Position numbers and translations under genes: made by a program
Shown: piece after piece, positions 35,431 through 47,398 of the stretch
How positions within the stretch are numbered: the first letter of the stretch is position 1
Layout: each line of letters begins with the position of its first letter
Assembly (NCBI GenBank): GCA_963978905.1
Contig: OZ022259.1
Span: forward strand, 16,962,068 to 17,026,067
Source: Trichostrongylus colubriformis
Lineage: Eukaryota > Nematoda > Chromadorea > Rhabditida > Trichostrongylidae
Length of the DNA: 64,000 nucleotides
Direction: 5' to 3'
Notes under the pieces: model-generated
Told to the model about the DNA's origin: nothing
Database searches by the model: none
The model's input: the letters and a program-made list of their open reading frames with translations, nothing else

Positions 35431-38400
35431 GCCGCAGATAATCTCTATTATTGTGAGCTTGAGCAATAGAAAACGACTACAGCATGAAATTGGTAAGGGT
35501 GGAAAGTTGAATTTTCTCGCAAACCACGCAAGGATCGAATATTGTACTTTTGTGCGGATATATTTATGATCCTACACTACTGTCCTCTTGGCTACACCTG
35601 CCTGATGCAATTAGCGTGGTGACCAAAGCCACCTCCGGTGGGCATTACTCTCCGATCAGAAGAGATACACTGCTGAATACCGGTGAAAACTAAAATATCT
35701 AGGGAAGGCACAATATACAGGGAACAATGCTCCAAGCGGTACAACGCTTCTACATGAAACCCTCGAAAACACAGGATTTGAAATGGGGAACAACGACACG
35801 CTGAAAAAGCAGTCCACCTAAATCCTCACCAAAACTGGAAAACTCGTAGAAATCTTCGAAAGCGATCACACGAAGATCGACAACTACCGTATACAGATAG
35901 GAGGATGGACTCATACTGGAAAATCGCGCCAATCCAGTTTTAGCAGCACACACCACATGTTAACGTGTTCGAGACTTCGCCGAAGACACCATGGTCAAAT
36001 TACGGATGAGAATTGGATTCCACAAAAAAATTACACTGAACTATAACACTACCCTTCACGTTTTTAATTCTTCACTACAGTCACAGTAAAAGCGCTTAAA
36101 TCAACGCAAAGTCCCTTATTTCCTTCAAAAAGATGGCAGCTTCGATGCCCTGCTGCTAATGAATAAAGCTGTTTTGTACCAGCTAGGATGCAACGCTGAC
36201 CAGTCCTCATACTTACCGCATATTCTAGAAAATAAGCTCATTTTGGTGCACTTCATAAGCATGTGGTTTTATCAGACCGGCTTCGTCGGCCCAAAGTAGT
36301 GCGTTAGAAGGACAGACAGACAAACAATGGATCACACCAAACTTCCACTTCACATATTTCTAATCTCTCCTACTTGTAGGATTTTTGCAATGGTATTTTA
36401 TAATTAGACAGTCATCTTGAAAAATAGCCCAAACATGCATTACAGGCTAGGTAGATTTATCCAACAATAAGCTTGAACATATCGGAATAGGCATTGTACT
36501 ACGAAATGCCTGACTTGTAAAAGGTACAGTTCCTTCGCACCATGCTACGGTGTCCTTTTGCTTCCTTTCACATTTGCAACATTGTCACAAGGATTCTGAG
36601 TATGAAAGTGACCGGTATCGGACGAAACTCGAGGCCCCATTTACACTTCAGGTATCTGTGGAGGGGAAACTATTTATTTCACGAAACAAATTATGCAAGC
36701 GTTTGCCGCAAAAAATAACCTTCATGCTCACAATTCAGCCCGCGCAGAATTTGGAAATTGAAAGGAACACACAGCAGGAAGAAACATAAGTGTGGGCTTG
36801 AATGAAAAATTTCAGAAGCGGTTTAAAAGGACAGTATGGAGTATTCTGAAGAAAAATATCGTAGGGTCTTCAAATACGACTTACTTATCCTATAACTTTG
36901 TTAAGCACGCCATACACGGAGATGACTGCGATGCTAGGTCTAGAATAACTCCTACAAAGTCGCTTCAGAAAGACTATAATTTTTCAACTCATTATTCGAT
37001 TCGTAGAAGGATTTGTGCACAGATGAGCTCAGTTCATAAACGAAGGGAAAAGGTACGCTATGGAGGATAATCAGGCACATTAAAATGTAGCAGCACCGAC
37101 GTGGTATATGAACTACACAGAAATGAACATGATTGCACAGCTGAGTCATGCCCAGAACGGGGCAAAGCTGATTCGGATCTTGTACTTAAGGTTTTCAGAA
37201 AATAAACAGGGTATGGATAGTGAAATCAAGAAAAAACAAAGGCTTTAAAAAATTTGGAGTTTTCGCAATGCAAATGAACAAACTTGCACAACAGATTCGA
37301 AAAAAAAATTAATTTAGTCAATTCAAAGCCACACTGAAATGAAAAAACTGTACGGCACAATCACGCATGAAATGGAGCACAAGTGCTCAAACTAATGAAA
37401 CACGAGTGAAGCACGATACAAATAAATACCAACGAAATCCGCCTTATTACGCTCCAACTGATACTTGCTATGTCTTGTGCAACTAATGAAGGTGACTCGG
37501 CATCTCGCTGCCTTCTTAATGCCACACTCGTAGGTAGCTCAGCAACGCAATCGAACCATAATTATCAGCTGTATTATACCGTGATGAATCAGCGACCGTG
37601 AGCATTCAAAAGACCGCATAGAAAACGAAAAAAAGTGACTACATGAGGTCTCGTATAAGAGGATCGAGTGGAGACAATGGAAAGAGATGAGAAAATTTTG
37701 TAAACTAAAAGGAATTCGTTTGCAGCTCGAATAAACATGGAGTACTTATCGATGCGACGATACAGCAATTCTGCAATCGTGCAGAGCGCACATTCGCAAG
37801 GTACAGCCACAGCCTCAGACCGGAGGCAGACTCGAAGATTTTGTGTTTTTGCGATTCTGCGCTCTCACAATTCTGCAATTTCGCGGTGTCGCAGCTCCGC
37901 ACGTACAGTGGCGGCAACGCAATATCTCAAAGTCGTATCGCGTGCGAAAGTGCGACGCCATAAAATCGCAAGAACCCCTAATCGCCAAGAACATTTCAGC
38001 AAAAATTTCATTTACCTCATTCAGTTTCACTCCAACAGGTCCCTTTTTGAACAAGGTTCAGGGTAAAAATAGTTGCCAGCGACTTGCTTGGAATGACTAT
38101 AGGTTAACAGAATTGAAACAGTTGAACCGATCCTTGTACTAAAGGTGCTTTGATTGAATTTAACTTTCAACCACAATAGTCACTCTGTCAACATTCGCGA
38201 CTGAATAGAGAATTTCTTTCTATGCAGTCATCGTCACGTGGCCAAAGTGGTTCGGCATAGAACTGATTATATGTGCGTGCATGCATGTTGTGTTCAATGA
38301 ACGCAAAACAAAACCACCCACCCACTCATCCGCACTTTGCAGTATACTCAATGGACAGATGCCTCATGAAAGCGTTTATTCAGCTATATTACTGTGAATG

Positions 38401-38822
38401 TGAACCTTGTGCTACCAAACTGCACTCTCTGGCTGCCGACCGGAAATTGTTCAAAAAGTAATTACACATTCTCACATTAGGAGTGTTCGCAATGACGGAG
38501 ACGGCCGCTGCCAGAGTTCGAGATTTTGCGAAACTACAACCTTGAGATTGTGCAATGCCATAACATGCGTAAGGAGCTGCAATACCACAAAATCGCAGAA
38601 TCGCAAAAAAAATTAGAACTCTGACGGCGCCAAAGGGATTGGGCAATATCCAATTACACCTACTACGTAAAATGGACCTGGTCAAGAGTCAGAACGCGGT
38701 AGATGCTAGAATGAGTTGTAAGGGGAAAATTTCTGTAGAAAAGTTATCACATTTTTAAGATAGGTCAAGTCGTAAATTTTTCGGTTGGCCGCACTGATGT
38801 TGTTAAATTACTAGAACAATGC
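35431..38822. other. Repeat-rich intergenic DNA, few coding signs
   Basis: A possible 60-nt exon lies at about 36591-36650 (+ strand; acceptor cacaag, donor gtatct, starting DSEYESDRYRTKLEAPFTLQ) but it stands alone. At 37829-37970 and 38510-38620 there are repeats built from gcgattctgcg / cgcagaatcgc motifs. Nothing else recognised. Confidence 0.3.
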
Positions 38823-39196
38823 TTGCTCTTGCAAAGACAGCAAGAAAGGATGACTGGTTTGACAAAGGCACGTAAACATAGCCAGAGAGATGACGACGAA
38901 AACATAACGGCAGAAGGAACTGAGTGGTACTGCGATAAAAAAGTACGGTGCCAGACGCATTATAAGCTGATTCCCTACACATCCTTCGAAACCGAGCACA
39001 TGCTATCCTTGAACACATTCAAAGCAGAGACACAAAAACCAGGAAGAGCTATTTTAGAAGACCTAGGAGAGTGTTCCCACGACTTCATGAATGGCCTGAC
39101 ATTCATTCACCTTTATTCACACGATGAAATGAATATTCCGGAAGGATTCTCAGAAAAGAGTGTCAGCTCCATTTTCGAGAATGAGCGCACGATCAG
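38823..39196 (+). CDS. Hypothetical open exon, hydrophilic protein
   Basis: An open + strand frame of about 125 codons ends at a good donor (CGATCAG then gtgaga) in phase 2. It is hydrophilic, with acidic and basic clusters (RKHSQRDDDENITAEGTEWY). A possible acceptor (ttgcaaagacag) precedes CAAGAAAGG. No family was recognised, and both strands contain overlapping frames, so the call rests only on length and the donor. Confidence 0.3.
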
Positions 39197-39411
39197 GTGA
39201 GAGAACGTTCATACAATCGTTTCGATAAAACTAGATGAAGGTGCAAGGGATACACCGTTAACTATTTAATAAATTATTATACTGCCAACACAGTCCAAGC
39301 CAAACGGCGAAATAAAGTGCAATACATAGTTTAGGATTCCCGAATTTACCTATTAAGATAGAACAGTAAGATTTACACAGTATAAGACGTACAATTTAAA
39401 GCGCTACTGAA

Positions 39412-39790
39412 GTAAGGGGGGGGGGGAGCCACTCGACAGAAGCATAAGTTGCGCCCGATTTCTGCTTATAGGCACTCTCGAGATTATTTTAAACCTAGAT
39501 ACAGCTAGCTAACTAAGAAATCGATCAAATTATTCATCCATTAGTATATGCCGAGAAATTTACTTCACCTAGATTAAACAACCACTTACGCGTATTCGCC
39601 TAAGCCTAGGGAAAGGGAATTTCCTTCCTCAAGGCTTGAACTAACATAAGATAGAAAAAGCACGAATTTGCTCCATCAAAATCGTTTGTTTGTAAAACTC
39701 GAACCGATTCGGCAGGCGCTATGACTTCTCTGCGCTTGAACCATTGCGTCAGAGACGCAGAGCACAGTGAGTTGGTCCCCCTATCCCCCA
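39412..39790. mobile_element. Degraded foldback element related to 47850-48246
   Basis: It shares blocks in inverse order with the intact element: gagccactcgac, gcgcccgatttctgcttataggcactctcgag, gtattcgcctaagcctaggg, cgaaccgattcggcaggcgctatg and a terminal caatagcacc. The ends and target duplication have decayed. Confidence 0.6.
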
Positions 39791-40457
39791 ATAGCACCCA
39801 ATTTGAATCATTCAGAATTTTAGACAGTTAAGGGCGCGTTAATATTTTGCGCACCGGCGCCTTCATCGGCGGTGATGGCGGCACTCCGATGACGCACCCC
39901 GTTTTGTAAAACGCTGGACCCAACCACACTACAAGGTGAACACTGGGTGAGAGTCCACGAACTTGAATTCTAATCTTGGTTGGTGAGAAGCTACTCGATT
40001 TTGAATCCGAAGCCATAGAGTCTTGCCACGACCACCATACTGTAATGTGGTTGGGTGGAGCGTTTTACAAACGAAGCGCAAAGTATGGACTCGGCCTAAG
40101 CTATCGTTCAGAAATCGCGGTTAAGGCGATCACGCGCTTCAGGCGGAAAGGTTAAGATACGTATCGGTTAGGTGAATAGTGGGCGTGAATCGCCCGAATT
40201 GCAAACTCCGAACAGTGCCTCAGACCTATGCCAACTTTTGCGATCTTGCGGTGCCGCGTTTCACATGCGAAGTCGCAGCACCACTAGATCTCATAATCAG
40301 CGTTGCAAAGTCGCGTGCGAAACTACAATAAAGCAAAATTATTAAGTACTACATCGGCTTCACGATGAAAAATGGTATCATAAGAGTACCAAACAAGCGC
40401 AAAATTGACAGGAATACCGGTAGAACAGCTTTCGTAACCTTTTCTTTTTTGTCGCAG

Positions 40458-40591
40458 TCCACGGTGGTAATATTATCATGGGGATTTCGAGTTATGAAGA
40501 AGACATGTGGCACATTGCCCGGAATGCAAAATGTGACTTTGAGTTTATCCGAAGCGGCGAAGTGTATCGATCATTGCGTTCAAATGCTTGA
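40458..40591 (+). CDS. Unrecognised protein exon
   Basis: After ttttttgtcgcag the + strand encodes HGGNIIMGISSYEEDMWHIA and continues RNAKCDFEFIRSGE to a stop at 40589-40591. A donor (GAA then gtgtat) before that stop would splice in phase to the exon at 42942-43070. A second frame of the same DNA is also open, to 40610. The first reads more like a folded protein. Product not recognised. Confidence 0.4.
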
Positions 40592-41069
40592 TCATGTCAT
40601 ACCATCTTGAGATTACAAAAAAAAATTTGACGGAAACAGGCCTGCATATCATGGTTGGCATGCTGATAAATGCGATAAACCACTAGCAGACACTATTAGA
40701 CGACAGGTTGATGGGAGATTTTCCAAATGCACCGTTCGGCAATATTATGATTACGCACGTGATTCTGTGACCCCGAATTCTCGCTGTGCTGAGAGAACGC
40801 ATGCGAAAAACCGCGACATAGAAAAACCGGACAAAGGTTAACATTAGCCATAAAGAGACATCGAATCACTGACGCTAAGACAGAGCTTATTCCACGCACC
40901 TCAAACCGGCAGTGATTGCGTACCGGCCCACCACAGTGTCCAAAATAAACCCATTGATGCGGATATGCGCATTATGTGCTGGAAATGACGTAGAAACGTC
41001 TTCATTATACGTCATTATACGTCTTAACGTCTTCATTACAAGTAATTTGGCAGAAAGCAAGGTGTGGTG

Positions 41070-41520
41070 TACTGTTGTTGGTGGGGGCACACAATGTCGC
41101 GTCCCTCACTGGAAACCGTTCCACAGTCATCTGTTGGTATTTTCGAGTGTATATTTTGCCTAAGCCTCACTTAAGGGAAGTGGAGCTTCCTCCTTACTGA
41201 TGCCTAGGCAGGCTAAAAACCTACGCAAAAACAGCGTTTGGCTACGGAGCTCAGTGGGGTCCCCTTCAACTACATTAGCACCTAAGGTGCTTATGTAGTC
41301 AGGGGAGGTACCCAACAAAAACAAGGGCAGCGCCCATTTTCTGCTTATAGCAAAAAATAATGGGTGCTAATGTAGTTGGGGACAATCTTCTAAGCTCGGG
41401 TCCGGTCCCGTGCTCCCCTAAAGTGAGGGTTAGGCAAAATATACATTCAAGTACATATACAACTGATAACAGTGGAACGATTTCCAGCGAGAGAAGACAG
41501 CGCAACAATGCCCCCCCCCC
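41070..41520. repeat. Nested foldback fragments with gggtgctaatgtagttgggg
   Basis: Several inverted segments share gcctaagcctcacttaaggg, actacattagcacc and its inverse, and the cctaggc motif with the 47850-48246 family. They are interrupted and overlapping, consistent with insertions into each other. A further fragment (ccaactacactagcaccctg) is near 42156. Confidence 0.5.
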
Positions 41521-42305
41521 CCAACTACAGTAGAACTGAAAGCGTGGTTTTCAATAGTTGGATTTTAATATTGCAGTTCTCATTGTCGCGATATTTCACC
41601 AGAACTATTGATCACCAATCTCCATATCTCAACGTACATTTCTGCCTAAGCTTTAGGAGCGGAAAGGATTTCCTTCCTCTACTAAGAGCTACGCAAAAAT
41701 AACATCCGACACCGAGTGAGTGCCCCTCCTTAATCACACAAGCAACGGGAACAAGTTTGTGACGGGAGTCAGGATGCTTTTCGCAGATTTAGCGAAGGAA
41801 ATACCCAACGAAAAAAAGAGCAGCTGAAGCAATTTATGGAAGGCACAAAAATTTCGTGACATACAACGTCCATGTTGTTAAATACTGGAGCGTGCAAAAA
41901 ACGAATTAGACATGAATTTCTGGGTGAAATTCAGATGACTGCTCCCGCGAGAGTGATTCAACCCCCTTGTGCAGGAAGGGGGCTTAGAACGTGGTTCACT
42001 CTACCGAAATCTTCTCGTATATAGCAAAAACTCAAATGTGGCCAGCATTCATTGACCGTCATTGCGGTGTCTTACATTTCTACACTTGTACAGCATGCTT
42101 ACACCAAGTTGTTAAAGAACCTATCAACGACAACGTGGGATTGAGCGTCCCTTTTCCAACTACACTAGCACCCTGACTTACCCATGACGAAGGGGAGTTC
42201 GCGTTTTGGAGTCAATTCAGTGTTAGCTGGGCACTTTCGCGTTGTTTGATCTGGCTTTAGTTACTGTAGTCACCCGTAGCACGCAATCACGGCCAGCATA
42301 AGGTG

Positions 42306-42550
42306 CGCGGAATATGGGTGTGTACCCTTGCGTCAGGATTTCGCACGGCGGCACGTCGCAAGCGAAGCAATGCGGACGGGCTAAAGGCGCCTTGTTGTTG
42401 GGTCCCGAAGCGGTTAAAAGTCAACTGCGTATCGTGCCACTAGCATTACCGTGTTCTAAGACCCAACTAGCGCGACGCGCATAGCTCGCACTCATTGCGT
42501 CGCACGTCGTTCGTCGTCGTGCGAAACCTGACGTAAAGGTACACACCCGC
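42306..42550. mobile_element. MITE of the GTACCCTAATGTCAGG family, copy C
   Basis: gtgtgtacccttgcgtcagg at one end and cctgacgtaaaggtacacac at the other, with gttgggtcccgaagcggtta and its inverse partner inside. It directly abuts another MITE at 42561. Confidence 0.65.
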
Positions 42551-42560
42551 GGAATATAGG

Positions 42561-42712
42561 TTACACTCCATTTGGGAGCGCCTGATAGGGCGTGGCATAC
42601 GGACTTGGGTGAAAATGCATCAAACTCTCTCGCTCTTGCCACGCACTCCCACTCTCGCCACTCGCCCATGGCCGTACCACGCCCTATCTGGCGCTCCAGA
42701 ATGGAGTATATA
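42561..42712. mobile_element. 152-bp MITE with TIR actccattctggagcgcc
   Basis: The arms tacactccatttgggagcgc and gcgctccagaatggagtata pair imperfectly, continue as cctgatagggcgtggcatacgg / ccgtaccacgccctatctgg, and enclose a loop rich in cactc. No coding content. Confidence 0.6.
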
Positions 42713-42941
42713 TCAGACTCCAGAAGGACTACTGGAAAAACCCCAAAAGCTGTACACGTCTCAAAAGTTTTTTCTTATTTTCTGCAAGATTTCAGTACAT
42801 GGCACTTTCGACTGATAGAAAAGGTCTATTTTGTTCAGTTGTAGAACACACGTGGTGTATCGATAACTTACATATCGAGCCTCGACCAAATCGCATTTTT
42901 TAATAGTCTAGAGCCTGCGTGACTAGCATGGCATGTTACAG

Positions 42942-43070
42942 TACGATCATTCAGTAAGCCACAATGCTTTACTGCGATTAAATGACTATATGCGAGATGC
43001 CACGCAGCTCGCCCTTGTGATTCCCGGATTTGATGAGCATTGCACGATGTTTGGGGAATCTGCTGTTGAG
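42942..43070 (+). CDS. Unrecognised protein exon
   Basis: A phase-0 exon of 43 codons between a tgttacag acceptor and a gtaaaagg donor, starting YDHSVSHNALLRLNDYMRDA and ending MFGESAVE. The composition is typical of a soluble globular domain. It may follow the 40458 exon in the same transcript, which would make one + strand gene threaded through the repeats here. No family recognised. Confidence 0.45.
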
Positions 43071-43939
43071 GTAAAAGGACGGATTTTTCAATGCTACATT
43101 GCGTCTTCAATACGCTGAGAAGCCTCTTAGTTTCTCCAACGTATCTTTGCCCTTTAGCCATAATACTCTATAACACCGCCATCTTTCTTCGCGATTTTTC
43201 GATTTTGTGATTTTGCCATGAGGCAGTTTTGCAGTGTTGGGGCTCGTCACATGAAATGCGACAGTGCAGGATCTCGAGGTGTTAGAATCGCGTGCGAAAG
43301 TGCGACACCACAAAATTGTTGAATGGTGAAATCGCGAAGTCTGATTGGCTCAGACAAATCGTCCTCCGAGCTGACTACTCTGTTGGCATTACGGTAATCA
43401 CAACCTTCCATAAATGTGAAGCAATATGAGACTTCGAACCCCAGTGTTTCTGAATTTTGCAACTAAAAGAGACATTAATACAATGACCACCTTCACCGAA
43501 ATGATGTGCCTGGTGTCCACCTTTTTGTAACAGATTAGCATAAAATTAACACTATCTCTCCGTCGCCAGAACGCGAATTCAGCGAATCACCCGCGCTGTG
43601 ACCTTCACTAATGTCTCGGCAAACAGCGCGATAAGGACAAGAAGATAAGAACGGCCTGGATCAAATTCCGACCAGCTCAGAAGATCATCGAAAGAGTTCA
43701 AGACATCAATTTTACTACATTCCATCCATAACCCCGCGAAAAAAAAACCCCAAGATGGCTATGTCAAAAACTATTCTGAGAGCGAAATTATGGACTAACT
43801 ACAATGTGAATGAAGAAAGGTGGACTGGCACTGACTGAAAAAAATAAAAGAAATAACGGAAAAAGAAAGGCGGAATGTAAAAGAAAAGTTTGAGGGTTCA
43901 AGTCACTTTGAGGGGTGAATTAGGCAGATAATGTAACTA

Positions 43940-44290
43940 TTGGAGAATATGAAAATAGGAGTGCTCAGCAGTGTAGCAGTAGACAAAGAACGAAGTAAAG
44001 CGGCGAAAAGCCCGAGAAATAGGAGCCTCAGAACCTCCTCCTCACTCTTTCCCTTTCGCACCCCTTTGCATCACTAGCCACTGGAGCGGATGCAGACGGC
44101 GAGGGGCTTAGCCAACTGGCCGCGAGCTTTGACCCGCTCTACGCGCTACTGCTCCGTAGGATGCGTCGAAACGCGACTAGCAGTACTGCGGGGATGGTGA
44201 TAGGACCTCAAGGCGAGCCTTTTAAATGCGAGTTTGGCCACACATCACCTCCTCTAAACTAGAATGTTTGTGTTCAAAGAACATGCTTCC
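43940..44290 (+). repeat. Dispersed 0.3-kb repeat
   Basis: The best preserved single copy: gagaatatgaaaataggagt, gctcagcagtgtagcagtag, gcatcactagcc, gcggggatggtgataggacc and ctagaatgtttgtgttcaaa in order. Confidence 0.65.
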
Positions 44291-44369
44291 CAGTTCTCTT
44301 GCCCTGCCTTTCAGAAGGAGAAAATTGTTTTGAGTAAAGTGTAAGAGAAAATACTGATGGGATTGGCGT

Positions 44370-44395
44370 ACGAGGTAGCAGAGTGGGCAGTGTCC
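44370..44395 (+). other. tRNA-like A-box motif, possible SINE fragment
   Basis: ggtagcagagtgggcagtg matches an internal Pol III A box (TRGCNNAGTGG). It is followed about 20 bp later by a poor B-box-like ggtttaaac. No cloverleaf can be built, so it is not called a tRNA gene. Confidence 0.2.
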
Positions 44396-44607
44396 CTATA
44401 GGTTTAAACACGGAAGCACAAAATAATTGTTTCTGCTTTTTGATAGCTAGTGTTTTTCGCCGCAGCCCGCGAACCGAAAGTTGTTACATTTATGCTGAGT
44501 TATGGGCAAAAGCTTCGGTCTCTTACGGGACTGGAACGGGTGGGGGTCACGAGGTCGAATTTCCGCGCGGCTGCGCGCGACGAGCGGCGCGGGGTGCGAG
44601 TGCCAGG

Positions 44608-44840
44608 GGTTTGTACCCTAATGTCAGGATGCCGCATGACGATGAGCGGCGTGCGACACAATGTGTGCGAGCTTTGCGCGTCGCGGTAGTTGGGTCTTGG
44701 AACGATTACAACGTAGTGCAAATGGTGCGATACGCAGTTGACTTCTAATCACTTCGGGACCCAACAATTTAGCTCGTCCGCACTGTTTGACTTGCGACAT
44801 ACCGCAGTGCGGCATCCTGACATTAGGGTACAGACCCGAG
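44608..44840. mobile_element. MITE of the GTACCCTAATGTCAGG family, copy D
   Basis: Nearly identical to copy A over most of its length: gtaccctaatgtcaggatgc and gcatcctgacattagggtac termini and a core with gcgatacgcagttgacttct. The similarity of A and D suggests recent activity of this family. Confidence 0.75.
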
Positions 44841-44849
44841 TGCCAGTGG

Positions 44850-45020
44850 CAGGGCATGGCAGCCTTCAAGCGAGGCAATGTGGCATGAGTGGAAGCGCAG
44901 ACGTGACGCAGTCACGCTCGGCCCGCTTCCATAGGCAATCGATACTGCGAGTCATACTGGTGGCGCCGCGAAGCGGAAAATCGACGTCGTCTCCCACCCG
45001 ACTGGAACCAGCACTCCATG
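44850..45020. repeat. GC-rich repeat shared with 51234-51440
   Basis: The stretch containing ggcatgagtggaagcgcaga, cgtgacgcagtcacgctcgg and tactggtggcgccgcgaag occurs inverted near 51234-51440. No ends could be set. Confidence 0.5.
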
Positions 45021-45648
45021 CTTTCCAGGCATATGAGCTAATCCATTACAGCACCGAGGCCCCTTTCACCTTAACATCTTAATGGTATATTTACCACAGC
45101 TTATCAGCACTGACACGCACAAAAATCGTCTCTGCATTTTCTGCCAGATTAGGCCAGATGTTGACAGCCGCACGTGCACGTGACCAGATTTGCTTTGAGG
45201 GGGGCGTTCATCCTTTGGAGATCCGGATAATACGCCCTTATTAATAGGAGATGAAGGGAGCAATAATTCCAGAATGAACCACATGCACCATAAATTGGCT
45301 AGCAATCTGCAGAAGAACTATGATGAATTTTGCATGGCTGCAGACACGGTTTCGGTTACCAAAAGAGCCGAATTGGCTAACGTAGTATTGCAGCACTAAT
45401 CGTATAAAGCTTTCGTGGACGTGTCACACAGATATAAACATATCTTTTTCCGAGAAAAAGAAATGGAAAGGAATATAAGAAAATATAGAAATTAATAAAA
45501 AGGAGGCGCTGAGTAACAATCTTCACTTAAATATTGAGCTTTAACTTCTTTACCGATTATGTATACAAATCCCCATGAAGCCTTCAGTACGCCACTAATC
45601 CGTCGGTCATGAAAACGCATATTGACACATGGAGGACATTGTCCTTCC

Positions 45649-46564
45649 GGGTGTGTATACATTGGTACGAATGACCTCCTTCACACCCCACGTGCGAGCG
45701 CTTAATTATTACTTCCTCGCACCTCATGGGCGAGAAGGTGAATAACTAGCAGAGGTCAGCTACAGACCGCTCAACTTCATTGACTGAGTGTAATGTCCAC
45801 AGAGTAAAAAACGGCATGGGTTATATTCTGATTAAAGGGTGTTTCGAAATAAAGAGTTCGGTTTAATGGTGCTATGATAACCAGTCAGACACTGGTAAAT
45901 GGGAATGATTGTAACATTTTCAAAAGTTATAGTACAGCAAATGGAAAAATAGTCGAAGTAATGAATAAAAAATAAGTAAGTAAAACAAATAAATGGAATA
46001 AAACCTACTTGGTTGAATATTAGAGCGCAAATGTTAACCAGCCTTAACATATAATGGCATACCATTACTAACCTCGATAAAATGTTATAGAATGCCCGTG
46101 AAGGAGTCATACAGGAGAATAGCTGTCTCTTCATACTTTTAATATGAGTTGCTATGGACACAAGCTAAATTTGGCAGTTCGATGAGAGGTCAAACGCAGG
46201 TATTTAAACAGGTTTGAGCAATCCACGTACAAAATGTTTGTTCCTAACAAACTTTGTTGAGCTGTAATGTTCTCTAATATATACAAGTACGTAACTAATA
46301 AGCTTATGTTAGCAAGTCTAAGACCCGTTTCGTTCTCTGCAACTTATTGTATATTTCATAGAAATGATAAGTGTTTTAGTTCGTACTACAAAAAACTGCC
46401 TCAACTTGTTCCTTTGTGGACGTCACACTCTGTTTATGAAGTTGAGCGGTCTATAGCTGACCTCTGCTAGTTAACTACTTTCTCGCACATGAGGTGCGAG
46501 AAAGTAACTAAGCGTTCGCTCGTGGGATGCGCAGGGGATCATTCGTACCAATGTATACACACCC
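45649..46564. mobile_element. Mutator-like foldback element, 916 bp, 9-bp TSD
   Basis: The ends GGGTGTGTATACATTGGTAC and its exact inverse are flanked by identical TGTCCTTCC (45640-45648 and 46565-46573). The inverted repeats run about 155 bp at roughly 80% identity. Each arm contains its own hairpin (cctcgcacctcatgggcgag; ctcgcacatgaggtgcgag). A 9-bp duplication with long terminal repeats is the usual signature of Mutator-like elements. The AT-rich interior has no transposase, so it is non-autonomous. Confidence 0.88.
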
Positions 46565-46574
46565 TGTCCTTCCC

Positions 46575-47398
46575 CAATAAGAAATGCAAAAATTATGTAA
46601 TGTAGAGATAGAAATGATCGTATAAACACCAAACATAAACAAAAAAACCAACAATGATAAGGTAAACAACAAGAGAGACATTTAGGAACACGGCGTCATC
46701 ATGGCATACTCAAAAGTCGTTTCAACACATCATAAACAAAAGAGATTAACGATGAAATCAGCTGAATGTGTGAGGCATTTGAAATAGAGACAGAAAGAGA
46801 AAACCGGCAAAAAAATAACATCACATCATATCGAGTTCAGGGATGCAAAGCGATTAAACGTACACAAACTAACCTACCGCGAGAAACTGGACTTCAAATG
46901 TGACTAAAACGAGCAATCTAATTATGAGAGGGTAGCGAAAAGTCACCATGGGTTGAAGCATTTCGAAATCAGCCAGCCTGAAGACGGCAAAAAGCGGTGT
47001 GTACTGCAAACCAACCCGGCCGATCAATATCGACATAGCCGGGGCGCCATGCGCTCACCAGGTTTTATCGCAGAAAAAAAAAACGGAAACACAACGAAAA
47101 TCAATATCATTTTACTCTTCTCCAACTTTCTTGAATATTAAATATGGAAGATCTACATACAAGGAAAGCTTAAGTTCAATTTGGCCCTCATATTTTTCGT
47201 TATTTTATGATAGATGGAGATTAGATGTAGATTTCGGGACTGTATTTGCGAGGGGAGGGGGCGTAACTTGTTGGATGTTAAACAGCAACATGACTCTACA
47301 AGTTTATGGCAAGCAAAGTAACTTTCAACTTACTCACTTATACGAACTAACTGCAAGTTAAGAGAGTATTACTACACCTATGACGCGAACTTATTCTA
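46575..47398. other. Spacer without recognised features
   Basis: AT-rich DNA between two mobile elements. Open frames at 46953-47361 lack domains and splice context. Confidence 0.3.
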
